A stretch of 64,000 bases of DNA from the NCBI GenBank assembly GCA_013400155.1, contig VXBM01001215.1, positions 126,455-190,454 of the forward strand, read 5' to 3'. Source of the DNA: Helopsaltes ochotensis. Lineage: Eukaryota > Chordata > Aves > Passeriformes > Locustellidae. Shown here in pieces: positions 26,930 through 40,231 of the stretch. Within the stretch, counting starts at the first letter, position 1; each line of letters opens with the position of its first letter. A program made the translations under genes and the position numbers. A model generated the notes under the pieces. It did not search any database. It was not told the origin of the DNA and saw only the letters and a program-made list of their open reading frames with translations.

Positions 26930-28382
26930 ACAAGCAGCTGGGAGAAGTCTCACAATCACTAACTCTTGTTCTTGTGGGAGATTTCGACTTAGCAGATGTC
27001 TGTTCAAATCACTAAACAGCTGAGATGAAACAGTCCAGAAGGTTCCTGGATTGCATGAAAGGCAACTTTCTGACATAGCTGGTGAGGGAGACAACTAGGG
27101 AAGGTACCTGCTGGGCCTCCTCTCTGTGAACTGGTGGGTAAAGTGATGTCTGGAGACCACCTTGAGCACAGCGATGATAAAATTCAGAAATAAGAAATAA
27201 GGAGGAGTGCCAGCAGAAATGGCTACCTTGGACTTCCTGAGGGCAGACTTTGGCCTGTTTAGGAGCCTGGTTGACAGAGTCCCATGGTAGATATCCTGAA
27301 GGGCAAAAGAGTCCAAGAGTGCTGGATGTTCCCCAATCAGAAAATCTTAAGAGCACAGGAGCAGGCAGTCCTCATGAGCTGAAAGATGAGCCAGTGGGGG
27401 AGACTGGCCTGGAAAGACAGAGACCTTTTTCTGGAACTCAGGAAAAAAGGAAAGATTATGTGTTTTTGAAGAAGGGGTGGGAAACTCAGGAGGACTACAA
27501 GGATGTTGTGAGGTTATCCAGGAAAAAATTTAGAGGAATCAAACCCCAGCAAGTACTTAATCTGGCTACTACCATAAAAGACAATAAAAAATGTTTCTAT
27601 AACTACATCAACAACAAAGGGAGGGCTAAGGAGAATTGTATGAAGTTAAACAAGGCAAAGTGCCGGGTCCTGCACTTGGGTCACAGCAACCCCATGCAGA
27701 GCTACAGGCTTAGGCAAGGGTGTCTGGAAAGATGCCTGTTAGAAAAGTACCTGGGGGTATTGGTCACTGCCAGCTGAACATGAGCCAGCTGTGCCCAGGT
27801 AGCCAAGAAGGCCAGTGACATCCTGGGCTTTATCAGCAATGGTGTGGCCAGCAGGAGCAGGGCAGGGATTGTGCCCCTGTACTCTGCAGTGGTGAGGGCA
27901 CACCATGAGTGCTGTGTCCAGGTCTGGGCCCCTCACTACAAGAAGGACATTGAGGTGCTGGAGTGAGTTCAGAGGAAGGCAGCAGAGCTGGTGAAGGGTC
28001 TGGAGCACAAGCCTATGAGGAAAAGCTCATGGGGCGCAGGGGGTCCTTATCGCTCTTTACAATTACCTGAAAAGAGGGTGGATCAAGATGGGTGTTTGTT
28101 GGTCTCTTCTCCTATGTAAAAAGAAACAGGGTAAGAGGAGATGGCATGCAGTTGCACCTGGGGATGTTTAGATTGAATATTAGAAAAAAAATCTTCACTG
28201 CAAGGATTGTCAAGCATTAAAACAGGCTGCCCAAGGAGACCGTGGTGAAACCATCCCTGGATGAATTTAAAAGATATATAGGTGTTGCACTTGGGGCATG
28301 GTTTACTAGTTGACTTGACATCTGGACTCAATAAGATTAAGGGTGTTTTTCAACCTAAATGATTGTACGGTTCTGTGATTCC
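26930..28382 (+). mobile_element. CR1 LINE lacking reverse transcriptase
   Basis: The left part reads as the end of the CR1 ORF2 apurinic-endonuclease domain. LVLVGDFDLADV at about 26965-27000 matches the family's GDFN motif, followed by the 'ggttcctggattgcatgaaa' and 'gacttcctgagggcagactt' blocks. The linker before the polymerase follows (27250-27640), with TQEDYKDV and the motif KKCFYNYINNKGRAKEN. At about 27636-27642 this joins directly to the ORF2 C-terminal tail (NKAKCRVLHLGHSNP, then EKYLGVLV), skipping the whole reverse transcriptase including its YxDD region. The rest of the ORF2 end and the 3' tail follow to 'gattgtacggttctgtgatt'. The 175-codon frame at 27250-27777 crosses the junction. 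Upstream frames are broken by stops and indels. The element is dead. Two abutting insertions remain possible instead of one deletion. Confidence 0.93.
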
Positions 28383-31365
28383 AAGAAATTAGGAAGTTAA
28401 GTTAAGTCATAGTAGTTATTGTTTACCCCCTGATTCAAATGTGTTAGGGAAGGGCAGAAATGACAAGCAAAGCATTAAAATAGTCACAACACCCAGATGA
28501 ACACCATCCTGAAGCTTGCTCTTTCCTGTGATCAGGAGCTATGTGGTGCTTGAATAGGAAAACGCACACATCAAGCAATGGACTTTCTCAGTTCAAAGTT
28601 ATGCTGCTTTTCATAGGCAGTTTTATAAGCATTTTAGGTCAGATCTCCTCTCTTTCTAACATTGATTTCTGCTTTCAGTCATTGCCAAAGGAAGATTGTG
28701 ACCAAACAGATCATTGGGAATAACATGCTCCATGTCAGTGATGATAATGTAATGTTTAGGGGTATAGTTAACTTTTTTTAATTAAAGCTGCTCTATCCAG
28801 GATGGTGAACACACTAACACTTACCCAAATAGTTCAGTAAATCTTAGCTATTTTTTTTTAATGTTAGCATTAGCCAATAAGCAATTGCTTTATACTGTTA
28901 ATCTGTGTATATTTTCCTTTCAGAGTCTTTTTGCCTGGACAGCTTAAAGATGACTGAGCAATTCAGTGCAAAAGAGGGGTTGTAAAAGGACCTTCATGAG
29001 TTTGAAATGAGAAGATAAAGCATGCGGTCAAAGCCAAGGCCATGAAGGAAGTCCTGTTTTCCATGAAACCTCAGTGAAGTTACTCCAGACTCTAGCCAAT
29101 GACCTGAAAGCATGTATCAGCACCCTTCCTTACCAACACAGGTGGGCTGCCTCACTATTGCTAAACTTAGATCATCTTTTCTTGGTCTTATCTCTATGTT
29201 ATTAGGTAGATGATCCAGACAGGCTTATCACTGACTTCACTGAAAATTATGATTGTCCCCAGCTAAGCATTTTATAATGCTTTTCAAGGTGTTCTGGGAG
29301 GCAGAACTTCTTATTCTCACATCTCCATGAAACATGGGGGTTGCTTCCTTTTTTAGAGACAAGATGTATTTCAGTATCTATGTAGTTTACTGTTTTTCTC
29401 TCCCCCTTGCTTTGATAAGTGTATTCTCAGTATTTGTACTTTCTGTGAACCCCATAACTCTTGGCAGCAGCAGTAAATTTCCACATATTGCGTCAACAGC
29501 TATGTCAGAAGAAGGTAGAGTTTAAGTAATTGTTTTGCTAGCTGAAAGGTTTTAGATGGCAAACAGAAATAATTGTCTGTTATCCGTTAGTAAAAGAAGT
29601 GTAGAAAACCAGATCAAGTGTAAGTTTAAAAGAAAATACGGATTAAGTAACTCAGCAAATAAGGAAGAGATTTGCACCTTATTTGCTGTATGCTTATAGC
29701 TGAATTAATTTGACAAGCCATACATGTTAACCATACAGAACCCGAAAAATATCTGTGTCTTTTCCCTATGCAAATGCAATGAATTGTTTGCTTTTAGTTA
29801 CATTTTAATCTAAAGAAAAAATCCGTGTCTGGCTGAAGACTCTGATTGATTGTTCTGACAACCCAACTGGTAAAAATATAACCTTATGGGCTTCACAGAT
29901 TTCCATAAGTATTTTATTCTGGCACAGTACTGCCATTGCTGCTAAATGTTTATAACACTTCTGAGGGGCTGAAGACAATTCTTATTCTTCCTTCAGTAAA
30001 TGTGATCATGACCTGATGCTGCATCGATAACCCTCCTCAATCCGCTTATAGCTATTGTTCATTTACAAGAACAATGAACAATTAATTGATGGAAGAAAGG
30101 CTTTGTTTGCCTTATGCTGTCAACTGAACAAAGAAAGATGTTAATGCTGTTTTACAATCAGCGTGATATATTATCTAAACCGCATTTGGTTTCTTTCTTT
30201 AATTTGCTAAGTGGTTCATGATTTTCCTCCTTCTGTTCCCACTATTGGGTTTACAGCTGACTACTGTTTACAATTTTCACTGATGATTTTTTGATTTCTT
30301 TTTCCATGGTTCAAAACAACAAGTAATTTTTTTCTCTGAACATATGCAAAACAAGTTTCTCTGCTTCTGCATCTGTGGAAATTGGTGTGGTGGGACAAGC
30401 TGAAAACTTACCGTTTAGTGTCATTAATATTTCTCCAGAATCTTAACATGCAGGGGCATTATGATTATTAAGATCTTTAACCTTTCCTTTGAAAGCAAAG
30501 TAAATTCCAGTAACTAGATCGCTCACTACATTTTAAATTTACATCATGAGTTAGTCTGGTTCAAGCCAATATGACTCAAATATGACCCAAAACCTGACAT
30601 TTTTGCACAATATTGCATTTTCTCCCATTATTTTCCCTCCCTTCTGCAAACTTACTAGAAGTAAGCTTTTCCAGCACTAACTGTAAAACTTATTTCAGTT
30701 TCTGAAAAATGAAAAGAAAAAGTAAAATCAGGAAGTCTCCTAACTATGTAGAGAAGTTGAATCTCCTACCGGGAAAATAACTAAGATCTTTTTTTTTTGG
30801 TCCAGAGCAACACACAGATGAAGTACCCCAAAACATTTGGTTATGTATCCATTCTGAAGGAGATTTATACTCTGCTTTCCTTAGGTACTGCTTCAGAGCA
30901 GTTGCAGTTCACTGTCTCCAAAGGGCTGAGAGCAGAGGACCAAATCTGCCATCTTGCAATGTGGAGTTGGCTGATCAATCTGAATTACGCACCCAAGGAG
31001 GTAAAGCAGTAGCCTGAACAACCTGATACACAAAAGGTACATCCTACTGGCCCTTTGCATGTGTTTTTTTGGTATATCAAGATTTCCACTCCTGCTCTTG
31101 CCTTTGAAGACAAGAGCCTAATGCCTGCATGACTGTGGATGTTTCAACATGGCAGATAATTAACTGGGAACAAAATAATATCATGTAGCCTACTGAGCAG
31201 TCATTTGGTAACACCTATTTTTATCTATATGAAAACCAGATGTCCCAACAAAACCTTTTAAATGATGCACACTTTCCTCTCTGGTTTACACCCTGGAAAA
31301 TGTGGTAGGGCAGTCACGTCATTGCTTAAGTCATTCAGCAGCCTTGTCACATAATGTTTGCAACA

Positions 31366-31388
31366 CAGCAGCAGAGCAGCAGCAGCAC
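31366..31388. repeat. Interrupted CAG repeat
   Basis: (CAG)3, then AG, then (CAG)4 before CACGG. It is short and interrupted, with no open frame that would make it coding. Confidence 0.85.
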
Positions 31389-33350
31389 GGGTTTTTCACA
31401 GGTGTTAAATGTATCTGACAATGCAATTGACCTCATGGGTATATTTGCTTCCCAGCTAAAGAGCCTGCTCAGTTTCAGGATGAGAGCATTGACAACACTC
31501 ACAGCCCTGTGAGTCTCATGCTTTCGGGTGGTACCCGCAAGAAAGCCCAGTTGGCTCCAGGAGCTTGCCAGAAATCCCTGCTATTTCTACTTTTTGGCTA
31601 CAAGGGACAGCCACACTCTTTCTGTTGGAAACAGCTGTAGTGGCTGCCAGAGAAACTGCAGTTTTTGCAGTCTGTGATCAGAGGATCCCTTAGGCAGAGT
31701 GAAGCTGCCACCCCATTTCAGCAGTGTATTCAACACATTTCTGCTCTGCCTATAAAACTGCTGCCATCTTTCCAGAAATCCACTTAGGACCTCAGTGTTA
31801 TCTGCTTTGCAGGAATACTTGCATGTAGTGGAAAGCCACAGGGGATAGACAGCCATATAAACCAAGATTTTCACCCCTGTCAACAGATCCCCTCCACTGA
31901 GTACTCAGGATTTCAGGGCATCACACAATAGCTCCATGTTTACATAGTAAACAGCAGTATCCCAGCAGTACACTGGCCTTTTCCCAATGCTTCTTATAAA
32001 GAGACTTCAGAGAGAAAACCTGTTCAAAGATTCATTGCTAAAGTTCTATAATTCCAGGTAAATCCCTTGGTGGAAATTGATTTCACTTCTAGTTCAGATC
32101 TCCCATCTAACGTGTGAATGTCAGCCTCTGGTTGAACCCCATATGCACAGAACACACAGTCCCTGCATATAAGGCTTCTGATGCCATATCTGTATGGCTT
32201 TAGCAGGATTCCCCCCAGATGATTGTCTTACCTTTTCAACACAAAGAGCTGCTGGCATGTGTGCTCTGAGGGACGTCTGTTTACCAGCTGTGTTCAAAGG
32301 GTTTGATAACATGTTATGAAACTCCAGCAGACTGAACAGCAGCTGTTCTCTATCAATTTCATATATTTGATCCAGAGAAGGAAGAGGATTTTACTAAGAA
32401 GAAAAATAGAGTAGCCAATAATACCACCCCAAAAAATAATGATATATTTTTAAATATTTTTTTTTAAAAACCCATAATATCCCTTAGATGCCCAAGAGGG
32501 CAGTTGTTTTCTATGGATTTATTAATTATAATTTATGCAAAGAGCAAAATTAAAGGAATTGTCTTCTTTGAAGCTGGGTATAACAGAGGAATGCAAATCC
32601 AAGGGCCAGATAACTGAGCACTATGCATTCCATGTTGGTGCCCCACAAAATCCACTCCGTCGACATGATTCACTGGAATTTTGTTTCATAAATTTTAATG
32701 TGAGAAACATGGCATTCTAGACAAACAAGAATGCAGGCGTATCCTCTGCATCACATTGGCTTTTTAAACGGCCTCGGCCTCTCTATTCTGAAAAAAAAAC
32801 AAGGAAGGAAGTGATTACTGCAGGATTTGTACAACTGTGGAGCCCAGCCGATAATGCTGATAATAATAAAACTCCCTCTGTGTAGCTGTGTTCTCACCAG
32901 GAGAACTCAAAGAGGTTCTTTGTTTGCTTGTTTGTTTTACAAAAGAGGTTTGTACCATTAGTTCCTTTTTCCAGATGGTAAAGTTGAGGCATGGAGGAGA
33001 GAAATCTTGCAGAAATGGTTAGGAAAACAATCCAAGAGTTCCAGCCCCCAAGGTCTTATCTCTCTCCACTACAGAATCTTGTTCTTTCATACAGTAAAAG
33101 GGGATGTCCCAATGGAAAATCTACAACTTAACATTTCCTCCTTCTATGGATTAAATACAGCTAAAGAAAAGGTCCTTTTTTAGCACAAACCATGAGGCAG
33201 TTTAGATACCCAGGGACGTGTCAGAGAAAAAAAACAACAGCAAAAAACTGTTCAATCTAATACAAAATAGTCAAGGATTTTAGCCAGGTAGAAAATTTTT
33301 GCTTCAAAGATTTTGGCTGATAACAAATGCTTTGAATTCAACCAGTTTAT

Positions 33351-33409
33351 AAAAAAACCCCCAAACCCTAAATGCAAATCAAAGAAACAAAATAAAAAAA
33401 AACCCCAAA
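33351..33409. repeat. A/C-rich low-complexity patch
   Basis: Long A runs alternate with C runs (AAAAAAACCCCCAAACCC-type words). Composition is the only signal. Confidence 0.7.
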
Positions 33410-33453
33410 GCCAGGGAGCCCTATGCCTTACTACAACAAATGTTTTGTTATGC

Positions 33454-33478
33454 ATTGTTCCTGATGATTGTTCCTGAT
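33454..33478. repeat. 13-bp tandem duplication
   Basis: ATTGTTCCTGATG at 33454-33466 is followed directly by ATTGTTCCTGAT at 33467-33478. Confidence 0.9.
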
Positions 33479-33502
33479 ATAGCCTCTTGTCTGAGGCTGT
33501 AT

Positions 33503-33520
33503 CCTGTCATTAATGACAGG
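33503..33520. repeat. 18-bp perfect palindrome
   Basis: CCTGTCATTAATGACAGG equals its own reverse complement, with ATTAAT at the centre. TGTCA/TGACA half-sites are the TALE (Meis/Pknox-type) homeodomain core, so a protein-binding role is conceivable but unproven. Confidence 0.9.
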
Positions 33521-35989
33521 TATAGAAAAATATTAAATAGAAAAGTGATAGTAAAAGAATCTTCTAAATTCACATCTGAAACAAAATGTAACCTTTCCTT
33601 GCATGCCTGTTCATTTTTTTACAAAAATGCTATATTTTATGGAAATGCCAAGAAAAACCAAAAGTTTCGCTGTATCACCAATTGTCTTACAAAGAATAGT
33701 CAAAGCATACATACCTGAAATAAGTTTATTATGACACAGTGACTTGCATGTTTTTAGAAAGATTTTGCACAATTAAGGAAACTTTATACCATTAAAAAAT
33801 TCTTTCCCTTTAGATCTCATTGTGAGGCTATCAAAAGAAGTAATTAAAGAAGAACTCAGTAGTTTTTTGAGGCAAAACAATATGTTTCTTAGAATGTTGC
33901 CAGGATGTTATAAGGAAGGGGAAAATATTAAAAACCTGTGGGATCAGTTGCATAAATTAGTCTACAACACACATATTCTTTGTCCTAGGGACAAAAATAT
34001 AGAGATGAGGTAATCTGTGTGCTTTAAAGCAATTTATGGAAACAACTGCCTTGACTATTGGTGCTTATCCTGTTTTATATGAGACCACCATACTTATGTA
34101 AGTTATGGATATGGGAAGAGAATATTTCTAGTATTAAATATTAATAACCACAGAAAGAAGCCATGTTTTCTCATAAAGCAATCTGGTCCAGAATATATGA
34201 GCTGAATGGATCTAACTTGTCACTGCATGACTCACAACCAACAAAAGACTTAAGATATCTCTCAAATGTAAAATTCTGGGAAAAAATAATGTATCACTGA
34301 AAGCTATAATTCTTGGTCAGATTTTCACTTGACCAGTAGTGATCACTTTTTCCAACAGTCAGGAGCTCCAGTATTATCAGTGCTCACACTGATGGCACAA
34401 GTAAGCACTCCTCCATCTCAACAGTGGCTGGACCCGAATGATATCTGAAAGAAATAGAGGCTGACCTTCCCCTCCCTTTTTCATGTCAAAGAATATAAAG
34501 AAGAGATTATTGACTGGAATCATTGCAATCTTTGAACAAAGAAAATGCAACTAAAATCTCATAGATACTTAGAGAGAATATTTTTGCCTGTATTTTTCAC
34601 TTCTGAACAAAAGAATTTGTGTCTGAAGTGCTCAATGGATAAGGCATCAAGTTCCTTTCATATCTTTCACCACGTTCCAAGGCGGATCATAACATAGCTT
34701 ACTAATGAACTATTAATGTTTATTTATTAGCAAGTGTTAGCTTGTTCATTCCATTACTTTAACTGCTCTAATAGCTCTGCTGCTCAAGACAAGCTGCAGT
34801 CAGACTTAAAACATACTGTAAACAAAGTTGTATAAGTTCAAGAAAATATTTTTCCATTTCTAGAATTTGTTTTTAAGTATTGAGAATGTGGTTGTTTCAG
34901 CCTGCATGAGTTGTGTTCTTTAAACCCATGATCTTTGGGAAATAAGTCATACCATGCTAGGTTTCAAAGTGGGCAGAGAGCTACAATTACATCCACAAAG
35001 TTTCTTGTTTTCTTGTTTCTAACACGTCTACATTTGCCATTGGCTCAGCAATGCTTACAAATGGATTTTGTGCTTTTATTTTGTTGAAAATAAGAACTAA
35101 CCATTGCCTTCCAGTCCTCAACATTTTTTTAGAAAACATCTTAAAGTTCCTTATTTTATCCCAAAAAATTCCAGACACAGAAAAGACAGTCTAAAATTTT
35201 CCATAAAATACCTCAAAATTGAAAGACATAACTCACATTTCTGTGAATGGAGGTTAGTGGCGTAAAGATCAATTTCTTGCATTGTGCTCATTTGAAGGTT
35301 TGAATCAGCCTTGTACCTACTCTATGTTTTCTTGTGATGCAATCTACATGCTCCAAGTAAAACCTGCATGCTAAAGGCACTCCTTGTTAGACAGAGCAAA
35401 ATAGCAAAAAAACCCAAAAATCTCAGACTAACTCTACGTAGGAATAAGAAACAAGAATCTCAGAATTTGTTTCATTGGAGGTCTTGCTATTGCTTGAAAA
35501 AGTAGGAAAAAGCTGCATGGATCCCTGGTATCTCTTTTAACTTGAACAGATTTTACTCCTCAAAGTTCACAGCACACTACCATGAGCAGTAGATGGATTG
35601 GTGCTACCTATAAGTTGGATATGATGCATATAAAGAAGACCATTGATTCATGCAGGGTCTCATCTCCCCATGTTGTGAAACTGATGAGAGTACTGGTTCT
35701 GTGAGAAACATTAGATATTAGAGCAGACAGGCTTTATGCTGTTCCTGTTGAGTCACAGTTTTTCTGATTCATTATATGATGCTGAAAAAGCAAGTGCAAA
35801 TGGATGAAGTGTAAAGCATATTTAAAAGCAAAAAACAACACAGTGTTCCCTGAACATGGATATCCTCCTATCATGCAGACACGGTATTTCAACCTGTACT
35901 ACTTTGTCAAGCCAGGGAGACCAAAACACCATGTGATGAAATCCAATACTCTCTTGTAACGTGGTTGTTCAATGCTGGTTAAGCCATTA

Positions 35990-36120
35990 GGCAACCCTGA
36001 CATTTCCCGACAGAAAGCGCCGGATCCGCTTCCTTGTTTGCAGGGCATGTGGCACTGCCCATTGCACAGGGAGCAGAGGAGGAGCAGTACTCGGTGTTAG
36101 TCCGGCAGGAGTAGGTTCTG
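35990..36120. other. Small CpG-richer patch
   Basis: Six CpG dinucleotides occur between 36008 and 36104 (36008, 36018, 36021, 36027, 36092, 36103) in a window where CpG is otherwise rare. No TATA box or start-site signal was identified. It may be a decayed promoter, a methylation-free site or chance. Confidence 0.4.
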
Positions 36121-37365
36121 TTTAGCCTACCTGGTGGGTTTTGTTGGTGAGGGTTATAGCTGCTACTCCAGACTCCCTCATCCCACCTCCCTCCATCAGT
36201 GCTACCATTATGGTGTTTTCAGGGCCAGTGCACAGAAGTGGCCTCAGTTTTCTCAGCTTTCTATGGCAACCTCCAAAAAGGAAACCAGATCCAAACCCCA
36301 TTGGCACCATGTCCATGCCCTTTTCTCCTTCCCTCTGCCTCATCACTGTCTTTTTCCTCCCTTCTCACCCTGTTAGCTTGTGCGCTACCAAGAAAATCCT
36401 CAGATAAGGTGCTGACTGGTCATCTGCTGTACTCTTTTCTTTACTCTCTATTTTCATCTTTGGTTTCATTTGGTTTGGCTTGTAAGACTTAAGAAACAAG
36501 GAGCTTATGGAGATCAGCTTGCACAGTCTACCATAACTTGGGATTACTTTTAATTACTCCTTAAATGAAGGTAACATTTTTTTCTTTTTGTCCTATCCGA
36601 GTCATCACCAACATCTCAACATATGGAGGTAGATAGTATATGAATATTGTAGGGAATTCTATTTCTGCTTCTTTTTTATCATTCTGCTGTGATACATTAC
36701 TGCAGATACTGAAGCAACTGGAACATTAAAGATGCATGCAGAGACAAGGCATAACTTGTTTCTGAGCAAAGCTGGAATACAAACATTTAAATATTTTCTC
36801 CTAAATTTATTGAGCCTTACCCAATTAAAGTCATCTAAAAATTTGAAGAAAATTGCACAGAAAGGAATGATGTAGCCAGAGTTGTAAATAATTGGAATGA
36901 GCAAGGATAAACAGCTGCTAATTTCATCAGATACTCTAGGGCTATATCAATTACATTCTGACCAGACTTTAAAAGCCAGCTGATGAACTTAATTATCAAG
37001 AAAAAGACTCAATAGGCCAGCTAAATAGGACAAAGTTACTGTCTGCTAATGCTATGCAGCAAAGACAGAGCCTTGGAGGAGTGATACTGCTATACAAAAG
37101 GAGAAGCTGCTTCTATGGCCTCTCACAGAAATGCTTCTGAAAACAACAAAAAAAATAAAGTCTTCCTTTTATTGCTGAATTCATGCTGAACAATAAGGTG
37201 TAACTAAACCAGATGATATATTAACAAAGGCAAGACATGGTTTGTTGAAGAAAGTTATTAACAGACTCATGCTTGAAAATTATTCTGGTTTTGGTGACAG
37301 CTGATAGCAGAGCACAAGAGAAGATTTCCAATCTATTTGGTTTAATATGATTTGGTTTATTCCTT

Positions 37366-37403
37366 AAAAGAAAAAAAAAAAAAAAAAGAAAAAAAAGAAA
37401 AAG
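37366..37403. repeat. A-rich tract
   Basis: A run of A with four G interruptions. No polyadenylation signal or retrocopy body was seen directly upstream. Confidence 0.9.
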
Positions 37404-37830
37404 TTTGTTAATGTGATTCATCATTTTTAGGCACCTTCAAGACAACGTGCTTTCACCTCAGTATCTGTAACTGAGGGTTATGAGTCAGATGCTGATATTT
37501 TGCCCTAGGGTCTTATGGTTGGAGGATTCCAATTTTGATGCAGCACTTGATGCATGTAATTAAATGATTGTGCTATTTATAGGTAATATTGAGACAAATA
37601 TGCTGCATTTTCCTGTGCAGAATTTGGAGGCTGTGGTGTAATGGACCACCTGTGGTGGGATTGAGCAAAACACCCTAAATAATTAATGCACGAGGGTTTG
37701 AGATACCAGAACATTCTTTGCATAGTAGCTCTTCTCTGTACCACCTACTACCCTTTATAATAGTGCATTAGGGGAATAGCCCAAAGAGCAGTATTGCTAC
37801 AGAAAAAATGGTAGAGTCCTTCACATGATA

Positions 37831-37870
37831 GTAAAAGGGGGGAAAGTAAAGGGGGGAAAGGAGAGAAAGG
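37831..37870. repeat. Purine-rich G-run duplication
   Basis: Two near-identical units of the form GTAAAGGGGGGAAA lie in tandem, then GGAGAGAAAGG. There are two six-G runs but not the four runs needed for a standard G-quadruplex. Confidence 0.75.
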
Positions 37871-40231
37871 TTAAAGACAAGTTTTTAAATCCATGCTTTT
37901 AAGTCAGCAGGTGTTGGACCTTTGCATCCTAAATTTCTAAAAGAAATGCCAGCTGACCAAGTACCAGGAATGCTGATTTTCAATAACCTATCTGGGTAAA
38001 TTCCAGAACAGTTGGGAGATTATATGCTCAGTCATCAGTCAAATAAAAAACCTGCAAGAGGAAGGTTTTATTTATAAAAAGTTTAAATTAGGAGAAAAGA
38101 GCTCATGTTAATTAATATAAGACTACAGGGAGAATGATAGTTACAGTTGTTATTCCTTTAATTCACTCACATGGTTAGCTTAGCGTAGTTACATCATTAG
38201 ACTTGTGCATTTTCTAATCACAACATTTATATATTGAAGACACAAAATAAAATAGTAATTAACTTCTTGAATCATATCAAAATATGTTCAGCAGCAATGA
38301 GAGCGTTTGTTTCCAGTGAGAACCCCCAGAAGACAGATTTTGAAAGTATGAGGATTTTTCTGATGGTTTTTACAAGGATATGACAATTAGCAGAATGGGA
38401 ATCAATTAAAAGAAGAGGCCTTCAGTATAGAACAAAGGGGATTGCTTGCTAAACGAAATATAAATTCTGCTTGTTTTTTAAAATGCACAGATAAAAAGAT
38501 ACCTGCGGAAAGCCACAATGCAAATAAACTTTTCAACACAGGAAACAGCTACTCTGAAAACAATGTTGGATCCGTAGGACTGTCAGCTTCCCTGCACTGG
38601 GCATACAGAGCCTGCCTGACTGCTGGCAAACTCTCATTGACAGTCCAGGTGCTGATGAGTGAGAGAGGACTCAATCTAGTTTAAGTTAAACTTTTATACA
38701 CCTATAAACGGGATACAATAAAAGCTAAAATTGACAGTTGTGAGGTCTCCCATCCATCACCAAGGATGTGTAACAGGGTTCGATGAGTGAAAATAGGAGC
38801 TGCATTAACACAGATGAAGAACAAGGATATTATCTAAAACTAAAATTAAATTTTAAATCCAAATAAAAATAGAAAAATTACCGTTTTGCTGGTTTAATTT
38901 ATCAGCTTCATTTCCTTCACTGAAAATATGTTTTCTTTGCAACATTTTGTCTGATAAATGTGTCCTCCATTATTTTGATAACATAGTAATATTTGTTATT
39001 AATCTAATATTTTAATACATTTAATCAGCTTAAAAAATTCAGTAAAATGTAAGTGTAGACCAGGCACATATTAGCCTTATCAGTCATCAGTTTCTTTTGA
39101 TAATTTGGTCTCTAGGATAGCCTTGACCCATTATAAAATATTAAAACTCATAAAGCCCAGGCTTACAACATCCAAAAGAGTTTTAAGTCTCCTAGTACAA
39201 ACAGCTTTTTAAGTCTAACTTTCCAGCCATATCAATGCAATGAGTATTTTGTTAGAGAAATGATTTGATAAACTTTCAGATTCCAGTTCTCATACAATCT
39301 ATAGCTATGACTGTATAATCCTATTTTCATCATGCATATAAATAAATGTACTCTAATAGATTCTTTCTCTTTCCACATTACGCTAGAAGATTATACTCTG
39401 AAGATACTGTGTCATATTCCCACTGCAATAACCAGAAACTGAATGTGGATCATTTGGTGTGCTGTGCAGTCTATAAGATATATTGAGAACTAAGCAAATG
39501 TTCTGGCGAGCACACCATGGATGTTAGTTACAGAAAATGGATATGCTCCTAAAATATAAATTTAGCTATCAAACCGCAAAACAAATTTGATGAAGCTCAC
39601 AGGTCTAGTGAGCTGAATGAGCTTTTTTGTGAAGACTTTAAAACAGCCCAGAGGCTGAGACAGCTCAAGCTTGTAAGTTAGTGAAAAAACAATCACTAAA
39701 AAGCTTTACACCCTATAACCTGTTTTTTATTACTTTAGCTCTAAAATACTGATTCAATTTTCTTCTCTTTACTGCCTTTAGATTTTGAATATAAAAAGAT
39801 TTTTCAAACCACCTGTTTGAAGTCAATGCCTTTACTGGAGATGTTTTTTTTAAGTTGACTACAGATCTAGATCTGTGGAATGGGCTGGTATTGCTGAATT
39901 CAAGAACTGCAGAAAAATGCAGCTAAGTATGAATTTAGACTGCAAAGTGTCATGCATTACTCTGTAAGTTGACAGATTTGAAAAGGCAATTATCAGACAA
40001 GAAAAGGCTGTGGATATACATATGAATTGGAGTAAAGAGGGAGGAAACAGGTAAGGGTAAAAGGGTATTATTTCATTTCCAAGGACATGAAAAATGGCAG
40101 AATTCCTAAAAAAAAAAAAAAAGTTTTTAAAAAGGAGAAAAGGAGCAAAAGGAGTATATAAAAACATAGAAAAATAAATACATTTCTGTATGATATGTAA
40201 AAGGCAGTATGAAGAAAACAAGGAAAAAATA

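Larger units (their letters stand above)
28383..35989. other. Unique DNA, no gene seen
   Basis: No open frame here exceeds 98 codons. Small items are an interrupted CAG run (31366-31388), an A/C-rich patch (33351-33409), a 13-base duplication and an 18-base palindrome near 33.5 kb, and a 9-base inverted repeat (ATTGTTCAT/ATGAACAAT, 30054-30082). No known repeat family was seen. Confidence 0.6.
36121..40231. other. Unique DNA, no gene seen
   Basis: Overlapping open frames at 36122-36492 on both strands look like a composition effect of pyrimidine-rich sequence. A G-run duplication lies at 37831-37870 and A-rich runs at 37366-37403 and 40108-40122. A 145-codon minus-strand frame at 39859-40296 runs into the next CR1 and is rich in Phe, Leu and Ser, with no family signature. 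Confidence 0.55.

Noticed and set aside
27250..27777. 175-codon frame as a host gene
   Set aside because: Its sequence is the CR1 ORF2 linker joined to the ORF2 C-terminal tail. It is a transposon relic without catalytic domains.
37366..37403. Poly(A) tail of a processed pseudogene
   Set aside because: No polyadenylation signal, gene-like body or flanking direct repeat was found upstream.
37831..37870. G-quadruplex
   Set aside because: There are only two long G runs. A standard quadruplex needs four runs of at least three G.
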